A stretch of DNA of 64,000 nucleotides from Streptococcus sanguinis (GTDB lineage: Bacteria > Bacillota > Bacilli > Lactobacillales > Streptococcaceae). The notes below the pieces were generated by a model, which saw only the letters and a list, made by a program, of their open reading frames with translations, searched no databases and had not been told where the DNA came from. Location: the NCBI RefSeq assembly GCF_003943735.1, contig NZ_RJMV01000004.1, forward strand, positions 176,256 to 240,255. Direction: 5' to 3'. Below, piece by piece: positions 1-9,434 of the stretch; within the stretch, counting starts at the first letter, position 1; the number at the start of each line of letters is the position of its first letter. Made by a program: the position numbers and the translations under genes.

Positions 1-1061
1 TTGACATGAGAAGTTTCTGTATCAGAGATAAGGAAGGTTTGGGATAAACGTTCTATCTCTTTTTGGAGTTGCTGGTTGTTTTCCTTTGTATGAGCCAGAT
101 AGCTAGGCAAGTTTTTAATCAGCTTCTCCACTACTTTGTGGGCTTCAATTTCCCGCGTAAAAATTTCATAGAGAGCGTTAATCTCTTCTTGCGCCTGCTC
201 ATTTTCATACTCAGCATTATCCAGCTCTAACGCTGAAATGTTGGCTTCATTGCGTTTGAGGCTTGCATGAAGCTGCTGGAAGCGAGACTCTATATCTGTT
301 TCGATAAAGTGATAACCAGATTCCAAGAGCTTACGATGACCAGATTCTAAGTCTTCCAACTGATCTGGCAGTTTCACAGTCAACTCTTCAACAATGGCAG
401 GAACTTTCTCAACGATATGTGTCAGAGCAAGGATATGATCCTCTGCCTTATCCAAGATTTCAGCTGCCTCAACCGGGTCGCCTGAAGAATTAAGGGTCAC
501 AAACTGAGAAAACTCTGACTGGATATTTTCCAGCTGTTTTTCAATCTCAGCTAGGGCTTGCCCATATGAGTCCGCATTCTCCGCAACCTGGGTTTGCAGT
601 TTTTCAAACAAATCCAAGGCATGAAGCACACGACCGCTGTTTTTAGACTCTTGCTCTTTAAGATCTTCCAAGGCAGCACGAATCATCTTGATATCTTCTT
701 CAATCAAATCAATCTGACTCTCAATATTGCCGATAGCATGCTTGGCTTTTATGAAACGAAAAGAATTATTGTAGCCTTCTGCTTCAAATAGATTATTTTC
801 GATATCAGCAAATGAATTTAAGGACAGGTCTACCCATTTTTGATTCCATTCACGGAAGGCTACCTGACTCTGTCCAATCAAATGCATATTTTTTACTTCT
901 TCAACTTCATCATTCACAGGGAGATTATAGAGTGCTTCTTTTCTCTCCTCCAAATTTTGAAGTAAAGCTTCATTTCTCTTTCTCATCAGAACTGCAGTAC
1001 CATAGCCGACAACCAAAAGCAGAGCTACCACAGCAACGAGAATAACTAGTCCAATAGACAT
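1..1061 (-). CDS. ezrA: Septation ring regulator EzrA (5' part only)
   Basis: This is a membrane-anchored regulator of FtsZ ring assembly and a scaffold for septal and peripheral wall synthesis in streptococci. The frame opens at 1061 behind GAAGGAG and runs off the left edge without a stop, giving 353 of an expected ~570 residues. The N-terminus is one transmembrane segment (MSIGLVILVAVVALLLVVGY) with a very short outside stretch. It is followed by long charged heptad-like helices (for example KQLENIQSEFSQF and ASLKRNEANISALELDNAEY), as expected of the spectrin-like coiled coils of EzrA. A -10 (TATAAT, complement 1103-1108) in the 86-base gap to gyrB suggests its own promoter. The gyrB-ezrA order is the usual streptococcal one. 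Identity is secure from topology, coiled coil and position. Confidence 0.93.
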   Translation of the reverse strand, partial: MSIGLVILVAVVALLLVVGYGTAVLMRKRNEALLQNLEERKEALYNLPVNDEVEEVKNMHLIGQSQVAFREWNQKWVDLSLNSFADIENNLFEAEGYNNSFRFIKAKHAIGNIESQIDLIEEDIKMIRAALEDLKEQESKNSGRVLHALDLFEKLQTQVAENADSYGQALAEIEKQLENIQSEFSQFVTLNSSGDPVEAAEILDKAEDHILALTHIVEKVPAIVEELTVKLPDQLEDLESGHRKLLESGYHFIETDIESRFQQLHASLKRNEANISALELDNAEYENEQAQEEINALYEIFTREIEAHKVVEKLIKNLPSYLAHTKENNQQLQKEIERLSQTFLISDTETSHV

Positions 1062-1102
1062 ATAGAACTCCTTCACATTGTTACTATAAAGCAAACATAA
1101 TG

Positions 1103-1108
1103 ATTATA
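1103..1108 (-). promoter_or_regulatory. ezrA -10 element
   Basis: TATAAT preceded by TGA (extended -10), about 40 bases upstream of the ezrA start. It lies in the short gyrB-ezrA gap. No clear gyrB terminator was seen, so ezrA may also be reached by read-through. Confidence 0.6.
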
Positions 1109-1147
1109 TCATATTTTTGCCCATAATGGTTGATTTTTCTGATTTTT

Positions 1148-3097
1148 TTAGACGTCGAGCGTACTGTATACAGCATTTTCTTCGATAAATTCACGACGAG
1201 GTTCAACGCGATCCCCCATCAGCATGTCAAAAATCTTGTCAGCTTCCGCTGCATCATCAACTGAAACCCGTGCCATCAAGCGATGTTCAGGATTCATAGT
1301 CGTCTCCCAAAGCTGATGGTCATCCATCTCTCCGAGACCCTTGTAGCGTTGAATGGTTGGCTTGGAGCGACCTTCACTGTAACGAGCCAAAGCAGCTTGA
1401 AGCTCTTCTTCTTGGTTGGCACCTGGCTGGATGTATTCTTTGACTTCACTTCCGACCTTGACACCATAGATTGGCGGCTGAGCGATATAGACAAATCCAG
1501 CTTCCAGAACCGGCTTCATATAGCGGTAAATCAAAGTCAAGAGCAGGGTCCGAATGTGAGCACCGTCTACATCGGCATCGGTCATGATGACTAATTTTTG
1601 GTAGCGGGCCTTGCTGACATCAAAGTCAGCACCGAAGCCAGTTCCCATAGCAGTAAAGAGACTGCGGATTTCTTCATTGGCCAAAATCTTATCCATGCTG
1701 GCTTTTTCAACATTGAGAATCTTACCACGAATTGGCAAAATTGCCTGAAATTCACGGTTACGGCCGGACTTAGCTGAACCACCCGCTGAATCCCCCTCCA
1801 CGATGAAGAGTTCAGTTTCCTGCGGATTATTGGACGAACAATCAGCCAATTTACCTGGCAGATTGGAGATTTCCAAGCCAGACTTCTTGCGGGTTACTTC
1901 CCGAGCTCGCTTGGCAGCAATTCTAGCCTTAGAAGCCAAAATTCCCTTCTCAACGATTTTTCGAGCCACCGCAGGATTTTCCAAAAGAAAATCTGAGAAA
2001 GCTTCACTAAAGAGGCGATTGGTAATCTTGACTACTTCACTATTGCCCAGCTTGGTCTTGGTCTGACCTTCAAACTGAGGATTGGGGTGCTTGACAGAGA
2101 TGACCGCTGTCAGTCCTTCACGAACATCTTCCCCAGTCAGATTGTCCTCATTTTCTTTGAGAAGCTTATTTTTCTTAGCGTAGTCATTGATAACCCGTGT
2201 CAGGGCTGTCCGGAAGCCTTGCTCATGCGTTCCACCCTCGTGGGTATGGATGTTATTGGCAAAGCTCATGACTGTTTCATGGTAGCCAGTCGTATACTGC
2301 ATAGCTACTTCAACTGTAATGTCGTCCATTTCGCCGTCGGTATAAATCGGCGTTTCAAAGATTACATCCTTATTTTCATTGATGTATTGTACATAGCTGG
2401 CAATCCCACCCTCATAGTGGTAGTCCTTGACCTGCTCCATTCCGTCTCGCTTATCGGTGATGGAAATTCTGAGGCCACGATTGAGGAAGGCCAGTTCTTG
2501 TACCCGCTTATTGAGCTTTTCAAAGTCAAATTCTACTGTTTCAGTGAAAATCTCTGGATCTGGTGTAAAGTGAACTGTCGTACCAGTACGGTCTGTCTCA
2601 CCGATGATTTCTAAATCAGCGACTACATGACCGCGACGGTATTCTTGGTAATGAATCTGACCGTTCTTATAAACGCGAACATCCAGCTGAGTGGACAGGG
2701 CATTTACAACGGAAGAGCCCACACCGTGCAGACCTCCGGATACCTTGTATCCGCCACCGCCGAATTTTCCTCCGGCATGGAGTACAGTAAAGACGGTTTC
2801 TACGGCCGGCCGGCCTGTTTTCTCCTGAATATCAACCGGAATTCCCCGACCGTTATCTACTACTGTGATGGAATTGTCTTTTTCAATAAAGACCTGAATG
2901 TGGCTAGCAAAACCAGCCAACGCCTCATCAATTGAGTTGTCAACAATTTCCCATACTAAATGGTGAAGACCTTCCTTGGAGGTCGAACCGATATACATTC
3001 CTGGACGCATACGAACGGCTTCTAGGCCTTCTAAGACCTGAATCTGACTGGCATCATATTCTTGGGCCTGTATATCTTGTTGCTTTTCTTCTGTCAT
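1148..3097 (-). CDS. gyrB: DNA gyrase subunit B
   Basis: ATPase subunit of DNA gyrase; with GyrA it introduces negative supercoils. The 649 residues match the Gram-positive GyrB length. Visible motifs are the GHKL ATP-binding elements ([13 protein letters not shown] near residue 50, [19 protein letters not shown]), the Toprim elements EGDSAGGSA and [13 protein letters not shown], and the C-terminal RYKGLGEMD. The start at 3097 has AAAAGGA upstream and lies 12 bases after the HAD hydrolase stop, so the two are probably co-transcribed from the HAD promoter. GyrB is the target of novobiocin; no resistance substitution was assessed. Confidence 0.98.
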   Translation of the reverse strand: MTEEKQQDIQAQEYDASQIQVLEGLEAVRMRPGMYIGSTSKEGLHHLVWEIVDNSIDEALAGFASHIQVFIEKDNSITVVDNGRGIPVDIQEKTGRPAVETVFTVLHAGGKFGGGGYKVSGGLHGVGSSVVNALSTQLDVRVYKNGQIHYQEYRRGHVVADLEIIGETDRTGTTVHFTPDPEIFTETVEFDFEKLNKRVQELAFLNRGLRISITDKRDGMEQVKDYHYEGGIASYVQYINENKDVIFETPIYTDGEMDDITVEVAMQYTTGYHETVMSFANNIHTHEGGTHEQGFRTALTRVINDYAKKNKLLKENEDNLTGEDVREGLTAVISVKHPNPQFEGQTKTKLGNSEVVKITNRLFSEAFSDFLLENPAVARKIVEKGILASKARIAAKRAREVTRKKSGLEISNLPGKLADCSSNNPQETELFIVEGDSAGGSAKSGRNREFQAILPIRGKILNVEKASMDKILANEEIRSLFTAMGTGFGADFDVSKARYQKLVIMTDADVDGAHIRTLLLTLIYRYMKPVLEAGFVYIAQPPIYGVKVGSEVKEYIQPGANQEEELQAALARYSEGRSKPTIQRYKGLGEMDDHQLWETTMNPEHRLMARVSVDDAAEADKIFDMLMGDRVEPRREFIEENAVYSTLDV

Positions 3098-3109
3098 AGT
3101 GTTCCTTTT

Positions 3110-3676
3110 CTAATCAATATCTATAAATTCTTCAAGATGCTGCATATTATCAAAGAGATAGGTGTCAAAGCCAGCTGCCTGCCCTGCTTCAATATCCAGC
3201 GGACGGTCACCAATGACCAAGCCAGAGGCAATCTGATACTTGTCTTTTAGATAGAGCATGGAGTCTGGAGAGGGTTTCCTTGGAAAACCATTCGCCGATG
3301 TCACCACTTCTGTAAATGCTGATGCAATCGCAGTTTTCTCCAAGATTTCCAGCACTTGATTGTCCCGGTGGGAGACCAGAAAGTTCCGACCACCCTTGTC
3401 CACAATCCGCCTAAGCAAGTCTGCCGCTCCGTCAAATAAAACAGGGTGACTCAACTCTTCTGCTTCATTGGCCTTATAAAACTTTAAAAAGTCTTTTTCT
3501 TGGGGAGCAAACTGCTGGACTGCATAGTCCGTAGACACCTTGAGGGCCTTATAAACTTCGTCGTGACCAGCTTGCAGACCAAACTCTTTCAAGGTTTGAA
3601 CAAAAGCTGCAGTCGAAGTTTCATAATTATCCAAGAGTGTTCCACCTAAATCCCAGATGTAATCTTGATAATTCAT
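3110..3676 (-). CDS. HAD-superfamily hydrolase (subfamily IA)
   Basis: A 188-residue phosphatase-like protein of the haloacid dehalogenase superfamily; the substrate cannot be told from sequence. Motif I is IWDLGGTLLDN (the nucleophile Asp is in WDLGGT). The second Asp of the usual DxDxT is Gly here, a variant seen in several HAD-IA members. Motif II is the Ser in FLVSHRD. Motif III/IV is KPSPDSMLYL followed by VIGDRPLDIEAGQAAG. I place the start at the ATG at 3676 (MNYQDY), not at an ATG nine bases upstream, because that upstream ATG overlaps the -10 hexamer. It is followed after 12 bases by gyrB, a pairing conserved in streptococci. Confidence 0.85.
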   Translation of the reverse strand: MNYQDYIWDLGGTLLDNYETSTAAFVQTLKEFGLQAGHDEVYKALKVSTDYAVQQFAPQEKDFLKFYKANEAEELSHPVLFDGAADLLRRIVDKGGRNFLVSHRDNQVLEILEKTAIASAFTEVVTSANGFPRKPSPDSMLYLKDKYQIASGLVIGDRPLDIEAGQAAGFDTYLFDNMQHLEEFIDID

Positions 3677-3692
3677 ACCTTTCATTATACCA
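3677..3692 (-). promoter_or_regulatory. Extended -10 promoter giving a predicted leaderless HAD-gyrB mRNA
   Basis: TGG-TATAAT lies on the complement, with the hexamer at 3684-3689. Counting the last T as -7 puts +1 at 3676-3677, the A of the HAD start codon or the base before it. AAAGG is present but only one base from the ATG, too close to serve as a Shine-Dalgarno site. Confidence 0.6.
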
Positions 3693-3880
3693 TAATTTTC
3701 ATGAAAAAGGGGCTAATATTTGCCCGAACCCAGCACTTTTCCGACTTTTTTCAACCCTTTTTCTAAACAAAATATCTCAAAGAATCTAAAATTTAAAAAT
3801 GGCTGCTAATTTCGTCCATTCCAACATCTCTGAACCCGTTCCATATAGAGGAGCGCAAATGTAAATTATACTTCAAAAAA

Positions 3881-3905
3881 GCTGGGACACATTATGAATC
3901 CCAGC
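3881..3905 (-). terminator. Intrinsic terminator after the DJ-1 gene
   Basis: GCTGGGA/TCCCAGC stem followed on the complement by TTTTTTG, just past the stop of the DJ-1 gene at 3912. The rest of the ~235-base gap to the HAD gene (3677-3911) holds no gene that I can see. Confidence 0.75.
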
Positions 3906-3911
3906 ATATTT

Positions 3912-4460
3912 TTAATTCCCAAATACATCTGTGTATAGCATGGCATCAGCCAACTGGTCAGCGTCTCCGCCCAGCTGACGAACCAGCTCATAGGCGAAAG
4001 CCAAGGCAGTTGATGGACCGCGGCTAGTAATCAGCTTCCCATCAACAAGAACTGTTTCTTTACGGTAAGTTCCATTTTTAATATTGTCTTGAGCACCATC
4101 ATAGCAAGTGAAATACTTACCAGTCAAGATACCTGCGCGGTCAAGAGCAATGGGAGCGGCACAAATGGCAGCGATGAATTTGCCCTCCTGCTGAAAGTCC
4201 TGCAAAAGCTGCATCAGGCGGTCATCATCGCGAAGATTAGCTGATCCCGGCATCCCCCCTGGCAAGATGACCATATCGTAGTCATCCAGTCTGCCCTTCC
4301 AGACCTGATCCGCCTGAACAGTGATAGCGTGAGAGCCAGTCACTGATTCATCAAAACCAATCATATCACAGACAAGACCTGCACGGCGCAAGACATCCAC
4401 AACCGTCAGGGCCTCGATTTCTTCAAAGCCGGGAGCTAAGAGTAAAGCTGCTTTTTTCAT
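3912..4460 (-). CDS. DJ-1/PfpI family protein (YajL/ThiJ type)
   Basis: A 182-residue DJ-1 superfamily protein. Bacterial members act as redox-sensing chaperones or glyoxalase/deglycase-type enzymes; the exact activity is uncertain. The start at 4460 (MKKAALLLAPGFEE) has AGAAAGGA upstream; an in-frame ATG at 4487 has no ribosome-binding site. The signatures are GFEEIEA at residues 11-17 (conserved acidic residue), ILPGGMPGSANL, and the nucleophile elbow FIAAICAAPIALD with the reactive Cys. The C-terminal SRGPSTALAFAYELV is also typical. It is downstream of rodA and ends at its own terminator. The family assignment is firm. Confidence 0.92.
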   Translation of the reverse strand: MKKAALLLAPGFEEIEALTVVDVLRRAGLVCDMIGFDESVTGSHAITVQADQVWKGRLDDYDMVILPGGMPGSANLRDDDRLMQLLQDFQQEGKFIAAICAAPIALDRAGILTGKYFTCYDGAQDNIKNGTYRKETVLVDGKLITSRGPSTALAFAYELVRQLGGDADQLADAMLYTDVFGN

Positions 4461-4529
4461 GAAAATATCCTTTCTGATATGAGCCAATCACAAAAACACA
4501 TCTGATTTGTGAGTCAAAAACTTGCTTTT

Positions 4530-5762
4530 TTATTTTAATTTCTTCAGTACGACTTTTTTACGGACAGCTGGAATTCGCTCCTTCTTTTCATCCGTCAGGC
4601 TGTTCTGATAGGAGACGGACAGTAGGAGACCAACACCGATAAGATTACTGATGATAGAAGAGCCACCCTGTGAGATAAAGGGCAGCGGAATCCCTGTCAG
4701 AGGTAGAATCCCTGTCACCGCTCCAATATTTTCAAAGATATGGAAGAGCAGCATCATGATAAAGCCAGTTGAGATATAAGTATAAAACTGATTATTGGAT
4801 TTAATCGTAATCTTGAGCATGCGGTAAATCAGCAATAAATAGAGCATGATAACCAAGGTTGAGCCCAAAAAGCCAAAATCTTCTGCAATGACGGTGAAAA
4901 TCATATCGCTTTCCCGAACAGGCACCAAGAGATTCGAAACATTAAAGCCTTGACCAGTCAGACCGCCGCTTCCGACAGCGATTTGTCCCTGTGCTTGCTG
5001 GAAGGTGGTAGTCTGAGCGTAGTCAAAGGGATGAAGCCAAGCCAAAATCCGATTGATTTGGTAGGTTGGCATGCCTAGATTATGCAGAAAGGCACGGCCG
5101 CCATCGGAAATAAAGATAAAGAGAAATCCTCCCAACAGCAGTACTCCCGTCAGAAAGACCGGCAGAATAATCTTCCAAGAAACACCTGACAGTAGAACGA
5201 TACCGCCATATATAGCAACAAAAACTAAAGCTGTCCCCAAATCACTCTGAAGGGTTAACAGAACCAGAACAGGCACTGTGTAGAGCCCAAGCTTCAGAAT
5301 CAGAAAAAAGTCTAAAGCCAAGGTTCGCTCATCCTGCTTGTGCTGCTGGAGAAAATGAACCACCAGCCGCGACAGCATGAGAATATATGAAATCTTCATG
5401 AACTCCGAGGGCTGAAAGAGGGTCACACCACGAATAGCAATCCAGTTTTTGGCACCAGTTGAGGCTACCAGAGATTGGCTGTAAAAAATCAGAGGCAAGA
5501 CCATGAGGCCAAGACCAAAAACATAGAGATAAGGCGTAATTTTCCAGAGAAACTTGGTGTTAAAAAACATGAGGATAAAGCTGAGCAGGAAGCCCACCGC
5601 AATCCAGGCAATCTGCTGACCAACCATGGGCCAGGCATTGTCAGGATAATCATGACTAACAGCAATGTAAATAGCCACAACACCGATTGAGAGCAGCATC
5701 AAAACAGGCAAAATTAAACTATAATCAATCCGAGACTCAAACGTCCGTCTTTGATAGGGCAT
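4530..5762 (-). CDS. rodA: SEDS peptidoglycan polymerase RodA
   Basis: A 410-residue polytopic membrane protein of the SEDS family (FtsW/RodA/SpoVE), the glycosyltransferase that polymerises lipid II with a class B PBP (PBP2b in streptococci) for peripheral elongation. It has about ten hydrophobic segments. Conserved SEDS blocks are GAKNWIAIRGVTLFQPSEFMK, QSDLGTALVF (catalytic-region Asp), the periplasmic loop QAQGQIAVGSGGLTGQGF, VRESDMIFTVIAEDFGFLGS and the C-terminal ITGILPLTGIPLPFISQGGSS. The last is written here as a family pattern rather than a strict quote. AAGGAGG precedes the ATG. It lies 12 bases after the YeiH-like gene. RodA rather than FtsW is preferred from length and the short N-terminus. 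Confidence 0.9.
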   Translation of the reverse strand: MPYQRRTFESRIDYSLILPVLMLLSIGVVAIYIAVSHDYPDNAWPMVGQQIAWIAVGFLLSFILMFFNTKFLWKITPYLYVFGLGLMVLPLIFYSQSLVASTGAKNWIAIRGVTLFQPSEFMKISYILMLSRLVVHFLQQHKQDERTLALDFFLILKLGLYTVPVLVLLTLQSDLGTALVFVAIYGGIVLLSGVSWKIILPVFLTGVLLLGGFLFIFISDGGRAFLHNLGMPTYQINRILAWLHPFDYAQTTTFQQAQGQIAVGSGGLTGQGFNVSNLLVPVRESDMIFTVIAEDFGFLGSTLVIMLYLLLIYRMLKITIKSNNQFYTYISTGFIMMLLFHIFENIGAVTGILPLTGIPLPFISQGGSSIISNLIGVGLLLSVSYQNSLTDEKKERIPAVRKKVVLKKLK

Positions 5763-5774
5763 AGTCCCTCCTTT

Positions 5775-6749
5775 TTAGAAAAAATACTGGATAATCAAGC
5801 TAGAAACAGCGACGCAAAACCAAGCGAAGGCACCAGTCAGCAAAGGCGCCGCTCCTGCTTGCTTAAACTGCTTAAAGGAAACCTTCGCGCCAATAGCTGC
5901 CAAGGCCATAGCCATCAGCCACTGAGAAATGAATTTTGTATAGGGGATGACAGCAGCCGACAGAAACCCAAGACTGCTGATAAGTGAAGCTAGGACAAAC
6001 CAAGCTATAAACCAAGGAAAAATCTGTTTCAAGTTTGTCTTTTGTGATGACTGCTTAGACTTGATATAGCGATAAGCTGCGAAGATCAAGCAGGCCGGTA
6101 CAATCATCAGAGCCCGACTAAGCTTAACAATGGTCGCCAAGTCTCCAGCTGACGAGCTATATGTATAGCCTGCTGCCACTACTGACGAAGTATCATTGAT
6201 GGCTGTTCCAGCCCAAGTCCCGAAAAATGCATCCGACATCTGCAGCAAATGCCCTAAAAAAGGGAAAATGAATACTGCTAAAATATTGAAAAAGAAAATA
6301 GTGGAGATAGACAGAGCGATTTCCTCTTCATCAGCTTCCAAGATTGGTGATGCGGCCGCAATGGCAGAACCGCCGCAGATGGCTGTTCCAAAACCAATTA
6401 AAATAGTCAAGACGCGGTTCATCTTAAAGAAACAGCCAGCCAGATAAGCCGCCAGAAAGGCTATCACAATCGTGATAAGACTGATACGAAGAGAAGAAAT
6501 CCCCGTCTCAGAAACCTGACCTATGGACATAGAAAATCCTAAAAAGATAATGGAATACTGCAGCAATTTTTTCCCCGAATAGCTGAGTCCTTCCTGAAAA
6601 GCAGCCGGCAGCTTCATGCTGTTATTCAAAACAATCCCAAAGACAATAGCCAAAACACTAGAGCCTATCAAGGGAAACAAACCGCCTAAAAAGATAGAAA
6701 CAGCCGCTATGCCAAAGGATAACAGAATTCCTGGTAAATATTTTTTCAC
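5775..6749 (-). CDS. YeiH/YadS-type putative sulfate exporter family membrane protein
   Basis: About 324 residues with roughly ten hydrophobic segments, matching the UPF0324/YeiH family (annotated as putative sulfate exporters; function not established). Typical motifs are GIVLNNSMKLP, LLQYSIIFLGFSMS, GFGTAICGGSAIAA, AWAGTAINDTSSVVAAG (family-like) and the C-terminal AAIGAKVSFKQFKQAG. Two GTG codons are available: 6755 abuts the AAGGGG site, and 6749 (MKKYLPG) is five bases beyond it, so I chose 6749. A TATAAT lies upstream (TTGTTATAATGAGAGG). rodA follows after 12 bases, so the two may be co-transcribed. Confidence 0.82.
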   Translation of the reverse strand: MKKYLPGILLSFGIAAVSIFLGGLFPLIGSSVLAIVFGIVLNNSMKLPAAFQEGLSYSGKKLLQYSIIFLGFSMSIGQVSETGISSLRISLITIVIAFLAAYLAGCFFKMNRVLTILIGFGTAICGGSAIAAASPILEADEEEIALSISTIFFFNILAVFIFPFLGHLLQMSDAFFGTWAGTAINDTSSVVAAGYTYSSSAGDLATIVKLSRALMIVPACLIFAAYRYIKSKQSSQKTNLKQIFPWFIAWFVLASLISSLGFLSAAVIPYTKFISQWLMAMALAAIGAKVSFKQFKQAGAAPLLTGAFAWFCVAVSSLIIQYFF

Positions 6750-6817
6750 GAACACCCCTTCTTTCCTATGCCTCTCATTATAACAAATTTTATCCTAAAA
6801 ATCTGAATGAATTTAAA

Positions 6818-6845
6818 AAATCAGCCGATAAAACTCAGCTGATTT
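6818..6845 (-). terminator. dinG terminator
   Basis: AAATCAGC/GCTGATTT stem with a 12-base loop and TTTTTT on the complement, nine bases past the dinG stop. Confidence 0.75.
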
Positions 6846-6854
6846 CAGATAGTT

Positions 6855-9299
6855 TCAGTCAAAAAAGTCTCGTAACTCCTTCATAATGGCTGCCTCCGGC
6901 AGAATATCCAAAGAAGCCAATTGTGACAGATGATGCTGAATCTGCTTGCCATAGCGTTTACTAGAAATGCGATTGTCCAAAAGAATAACAGCTGACTTCT
7001 GATGTTCATTGCGCCGGGTCCGGCCAATAGCCTGCTTAAGCCGTAAGATGGCAAGAGGCAGTTGATAATCATAAAAGGCATTCTTACCTTCCCCTTTCAG
7101 GCGGCTGTTAATCTTTTGAACAAAGAAATCCTTTGGATTGTCAAATGGAATCCGAGTAATCAGCTGAATAATCTGGTCTTGCTCAGCAAAATCCGCCCCC
7201 TCCCAAAAGCTGCCAGAGCCCAAAAGAATACCTGCCTCTCCTCTATCAAAACGCCGCTTGATATTGCCAGCATCGCCATTTTTATATTGGGCCAAATGCG
7301 GCAGAGCCAGCAAGTCCGAAACAGTCAAAAGCAAGTCTTTAGAGGTGAAGAGGACGACAATAGGCAGACCAAGTTCTGCCACTTCTTGCAGGCAAGTAAC
7401 AATCTCTTGCGCAAAATCCTCAGTTGACAAATCCACTACTGCTGGAAAATTCTCATCTAAAAAGAGCTTCTGCAGTGGTTTCTTCTTGGTTTTCAGCTTG
7501 TAAAAGTGATAACTTTCAAAGCCTAGCAACTGCGCCAGATTGACCTTTGAGCTGATTTCCAGAGTGGACGAAACCAAGATAACCTTAGCCCTTTCAGTTA
7601 AAAAGTCTGTGAAATGCAGTAATTCTGAACGGCCAGCATGCAGTGTCATCAAGCGTTGGTCTGCCAAAACTTCATCAACCAACCAATAATACTGGTATTT
7701 GCCACTGAACAAGTGCTGCAGCTCAGGCAGGGCACTAGTCTTTAACTCGGACACATCCTGAAGCAGTCGGGCAATCTTTTCCGGACTTAGCTCAGATGCT
7801 TTCTTGCGATGCTTCTCTGCGGCATCAGCCAGCTCAAACTGAATGCTTTGCAAAAGCCGTTGCTGCAGAAGTTCCCCTTCTTCCTGAAGGAGATGATTTA
7901 TCTGCTGCAGGGTTTTAGATAGATTTATACTGGACTGAGAGAAGCTTTCCAAGGCGAAAAACATCTTCTGGGCTTCATCAACTACCAGAATACGATTGTC
8001 CAGCAAAGACTGGTCATCCTCTAAACGCGTCAGCAGGTAAGCATGATTGGTAATCACGACTCGACTGGTGGCCGCCTTGACCTGTCCCAGCCGCCAAAAA
8101 TCTTCCTCATAAAAAAGAGAATGTTTGCTTAGCTTGCCATCATGACGGATTTCATTGAAGTAGCTTGAAAAGCGATGAGCCTGCCCGATTTCACTCAAAT
8201 CACCTGTTTTAGTTTCTGTCAGCCAGACTAAGAGTTGTAGCTTGCAGCGATTAATCAGACGGTTGTCATATTCCCTGTCTAGTGTCTGATAGAAATGGTC
8301 AAGCTTGAGATAATTCTCCGGACTCTTTAGACTGTGAAAGGAAATACCAAAGACTTCCTCCAACAATCGTCCTTCCTTTTGCAACAGCTGGTCCTGCAGA
8401 ATCTTAGTCGGAACCGTCACTAGTACTTTTTCCCGGCCTCTAGACAGAATGGGCAGCAAATAGCCAAAGGTCTTGCCCAAGCCTGTCTGTGCCTCTAAAA
8501 AACTAGGGACCTGCTGGTCCAGAGCTTCCTCCATAAAACGAGCAAATTTGAGCTGTTCAGACCGCTCTTCTAAGCCCAGCAGGTATAGATTGGTGAGGAA
8601 ATCCTGCGACAGTTTCTTTTCCGAAGTCAGCTTTTGGGGAAGTCGCAGGAAAATACCATGGCAGGATTGCAGTTCCTTATCTTGCTGATCCGGCATCGTC
8701 TGATAAACTTCCTCGATAGCCAAGCGAGACTCATAGATAATGCTGTCCGCCAAAGTTAGCATTTTCTCAACCAAGGCCTTGGATAGACTCTTGATTTTGT
8801 CTTGTATTTTTAAAAATAGCTGAGCCGTTGCTTGAGCATCTGCCAGAGCAGTGTGGGCATTTTCCAAAGAAATATCCAGCAAATTACAGAGATTGCCCAA
8901 GGAATATTTATCAAAGGTCGGGTAAAAGACCTGAGCCAACTCCACCGTATCCACACGCGGTGTCAGCAAGTCAAACCCTTCCCAGAAAAGAGACTCTGCT
9001 AGTAGATTGGCGTCAAACTTAACATTATGAGCGACAAAAATCGCGTCCTGAATCAGCTCATATACCTCAGCTGCTACCTGAGAAAACTCCGGGGCTTTGC
9101 CAAGCCGCTCATCATTCAATCCCGTCAGCTCTTTGATATGCTCATCCAGTTCCTCATGAGGATTGACATCTGTTTCATAAGTCTTGGTAATGATTCCATT
9201 CTCAATCAGAACAATGCCAATCTGGATAATCTTTGCACTGCTGCCCGTTCCTGTAGCCTCCAAGTCCACAACGGCATACTTATAATCATTTTGTGTCAT
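6855..9299 (-). CDS. dinG: DinG-type protein: DEDDh 3'-5' exonuclease fused to an SF2 helicase
   Basis: An 814-residue protein of the Gram-positive DinG class (exonuclease plus helicase-like region). Residues ~5-165 form a DnaQ-like exonuclease: VDLEATGTG (ExoI), VAHNVKFDANLL (ExoII), HTALADAQATAQL (ExoIII, DEDDh). From ~240 on is an XPD/DinG-like SF2 region: QTGLGKTFGYLLP (Walker A), VVDEAQ (motif II, DEAQ rather than DEAH), GSGSFWEGADF and QAIGRTRR (motif VI). I see no four-cysteine Fe-S cluster set between the helicase motifs, as in the Bacillus/Staphylococcus proteins, which are reported to act mainly as nucleases. The start at 9299 is preceded by an extended -10 rather than by a Shine-Dalgarno sequence. 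Confidence 0.92.
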   Translation of the reverse strand: MTQNDYKYAVVDLEATGTGSSAKIIQIGIVLIENGIITKTYETDVNPHEELDEHIKELTGLNDERLGKAPEFSQVAAEVYELIQDAIFVAHNVKFDANLLAESLFWEGFDLLTPRVDTVELAQVFYPTFDKYSLGNLCNLLDISLENAHTALADAQATAQLFLKIQDKIKSLSKALVEKMLTLADSIIYESRLAIEEVYQTMPDQQDKELQSCHGIFLRLPQKLTSEKKLSQDFLTNLYLLGLEERSEQLKFARFMEEALDQQVPSFLEAQTGLGKTFGYLLPILSRGREKVLVTVPTKILQDQLLQKEGRLLEEVFGISFHSLKSPENYLKLDHFYQTLDREYDNRLINRCKLQLLVWLTETKTGDLSEIGQAHRFSSYFNEIRHDGKLSKHSLFYEEDFWRLGQVKAATSRVVITNHAYLLTRLEDDQSLLDNRILVVDEAQKMFFALESFSQSSINLSKTLQQINHLLQEEGELLQQRLLQSIQFELADAAEKHRKKASELSPEKIARLLQDVSELKTSALPELQHLFSGKYQYYWLVDEVLADQRLMTLHAGRSELLHFTDFLTERAKVILVSSTLEISSKVNLAQLLGFESYHFYKLKTKKKPLQKLFLDENFPAVVDLSTEDFAQEIVTCLQEVAELGLPIVVLFTSKDLLLTVSDLLALPHLAQYKNGDAGNIKRRFDRGEAGILLGSGSFWEGADFAEQDQIIQLITRIPFDNPKDFFVQKINSRLKGEGKNAFYDYQLPLAILRLKQAIGRTRRNEHQKSAVILLDNRISSKRYGKQIQHHLSQLASLDILPEAAIMKELRDFFD

Positions 9300-9301
9300 A
9301 C

Positions 9302-9317
9302 TGCTATGATTATATCA
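9302..9317 (-). promoter_or_regulatory. Extended -10 promoter of dinG, near-leaderless
   Basis: TGA-TATAAT (hexamer complement 9309-9314). The predicted +1 at ~9302 leaves only three bases before the dinG ATG at 9299. No purine-rich ribosome-binding site is present between them (CATAGCAGT). Confidence 0.6.
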
Positions 9318-9434
9318 TAAAAGCCATTCTGAGACATCTGAAAATTTTCAGCCATAGTCTATGAAGCAATTCTGTGCAAAAAATTCTCTTTTCTGTTACA
9401 CTCAATAGCAGAATACATTTTCCGAGGAAATCAA

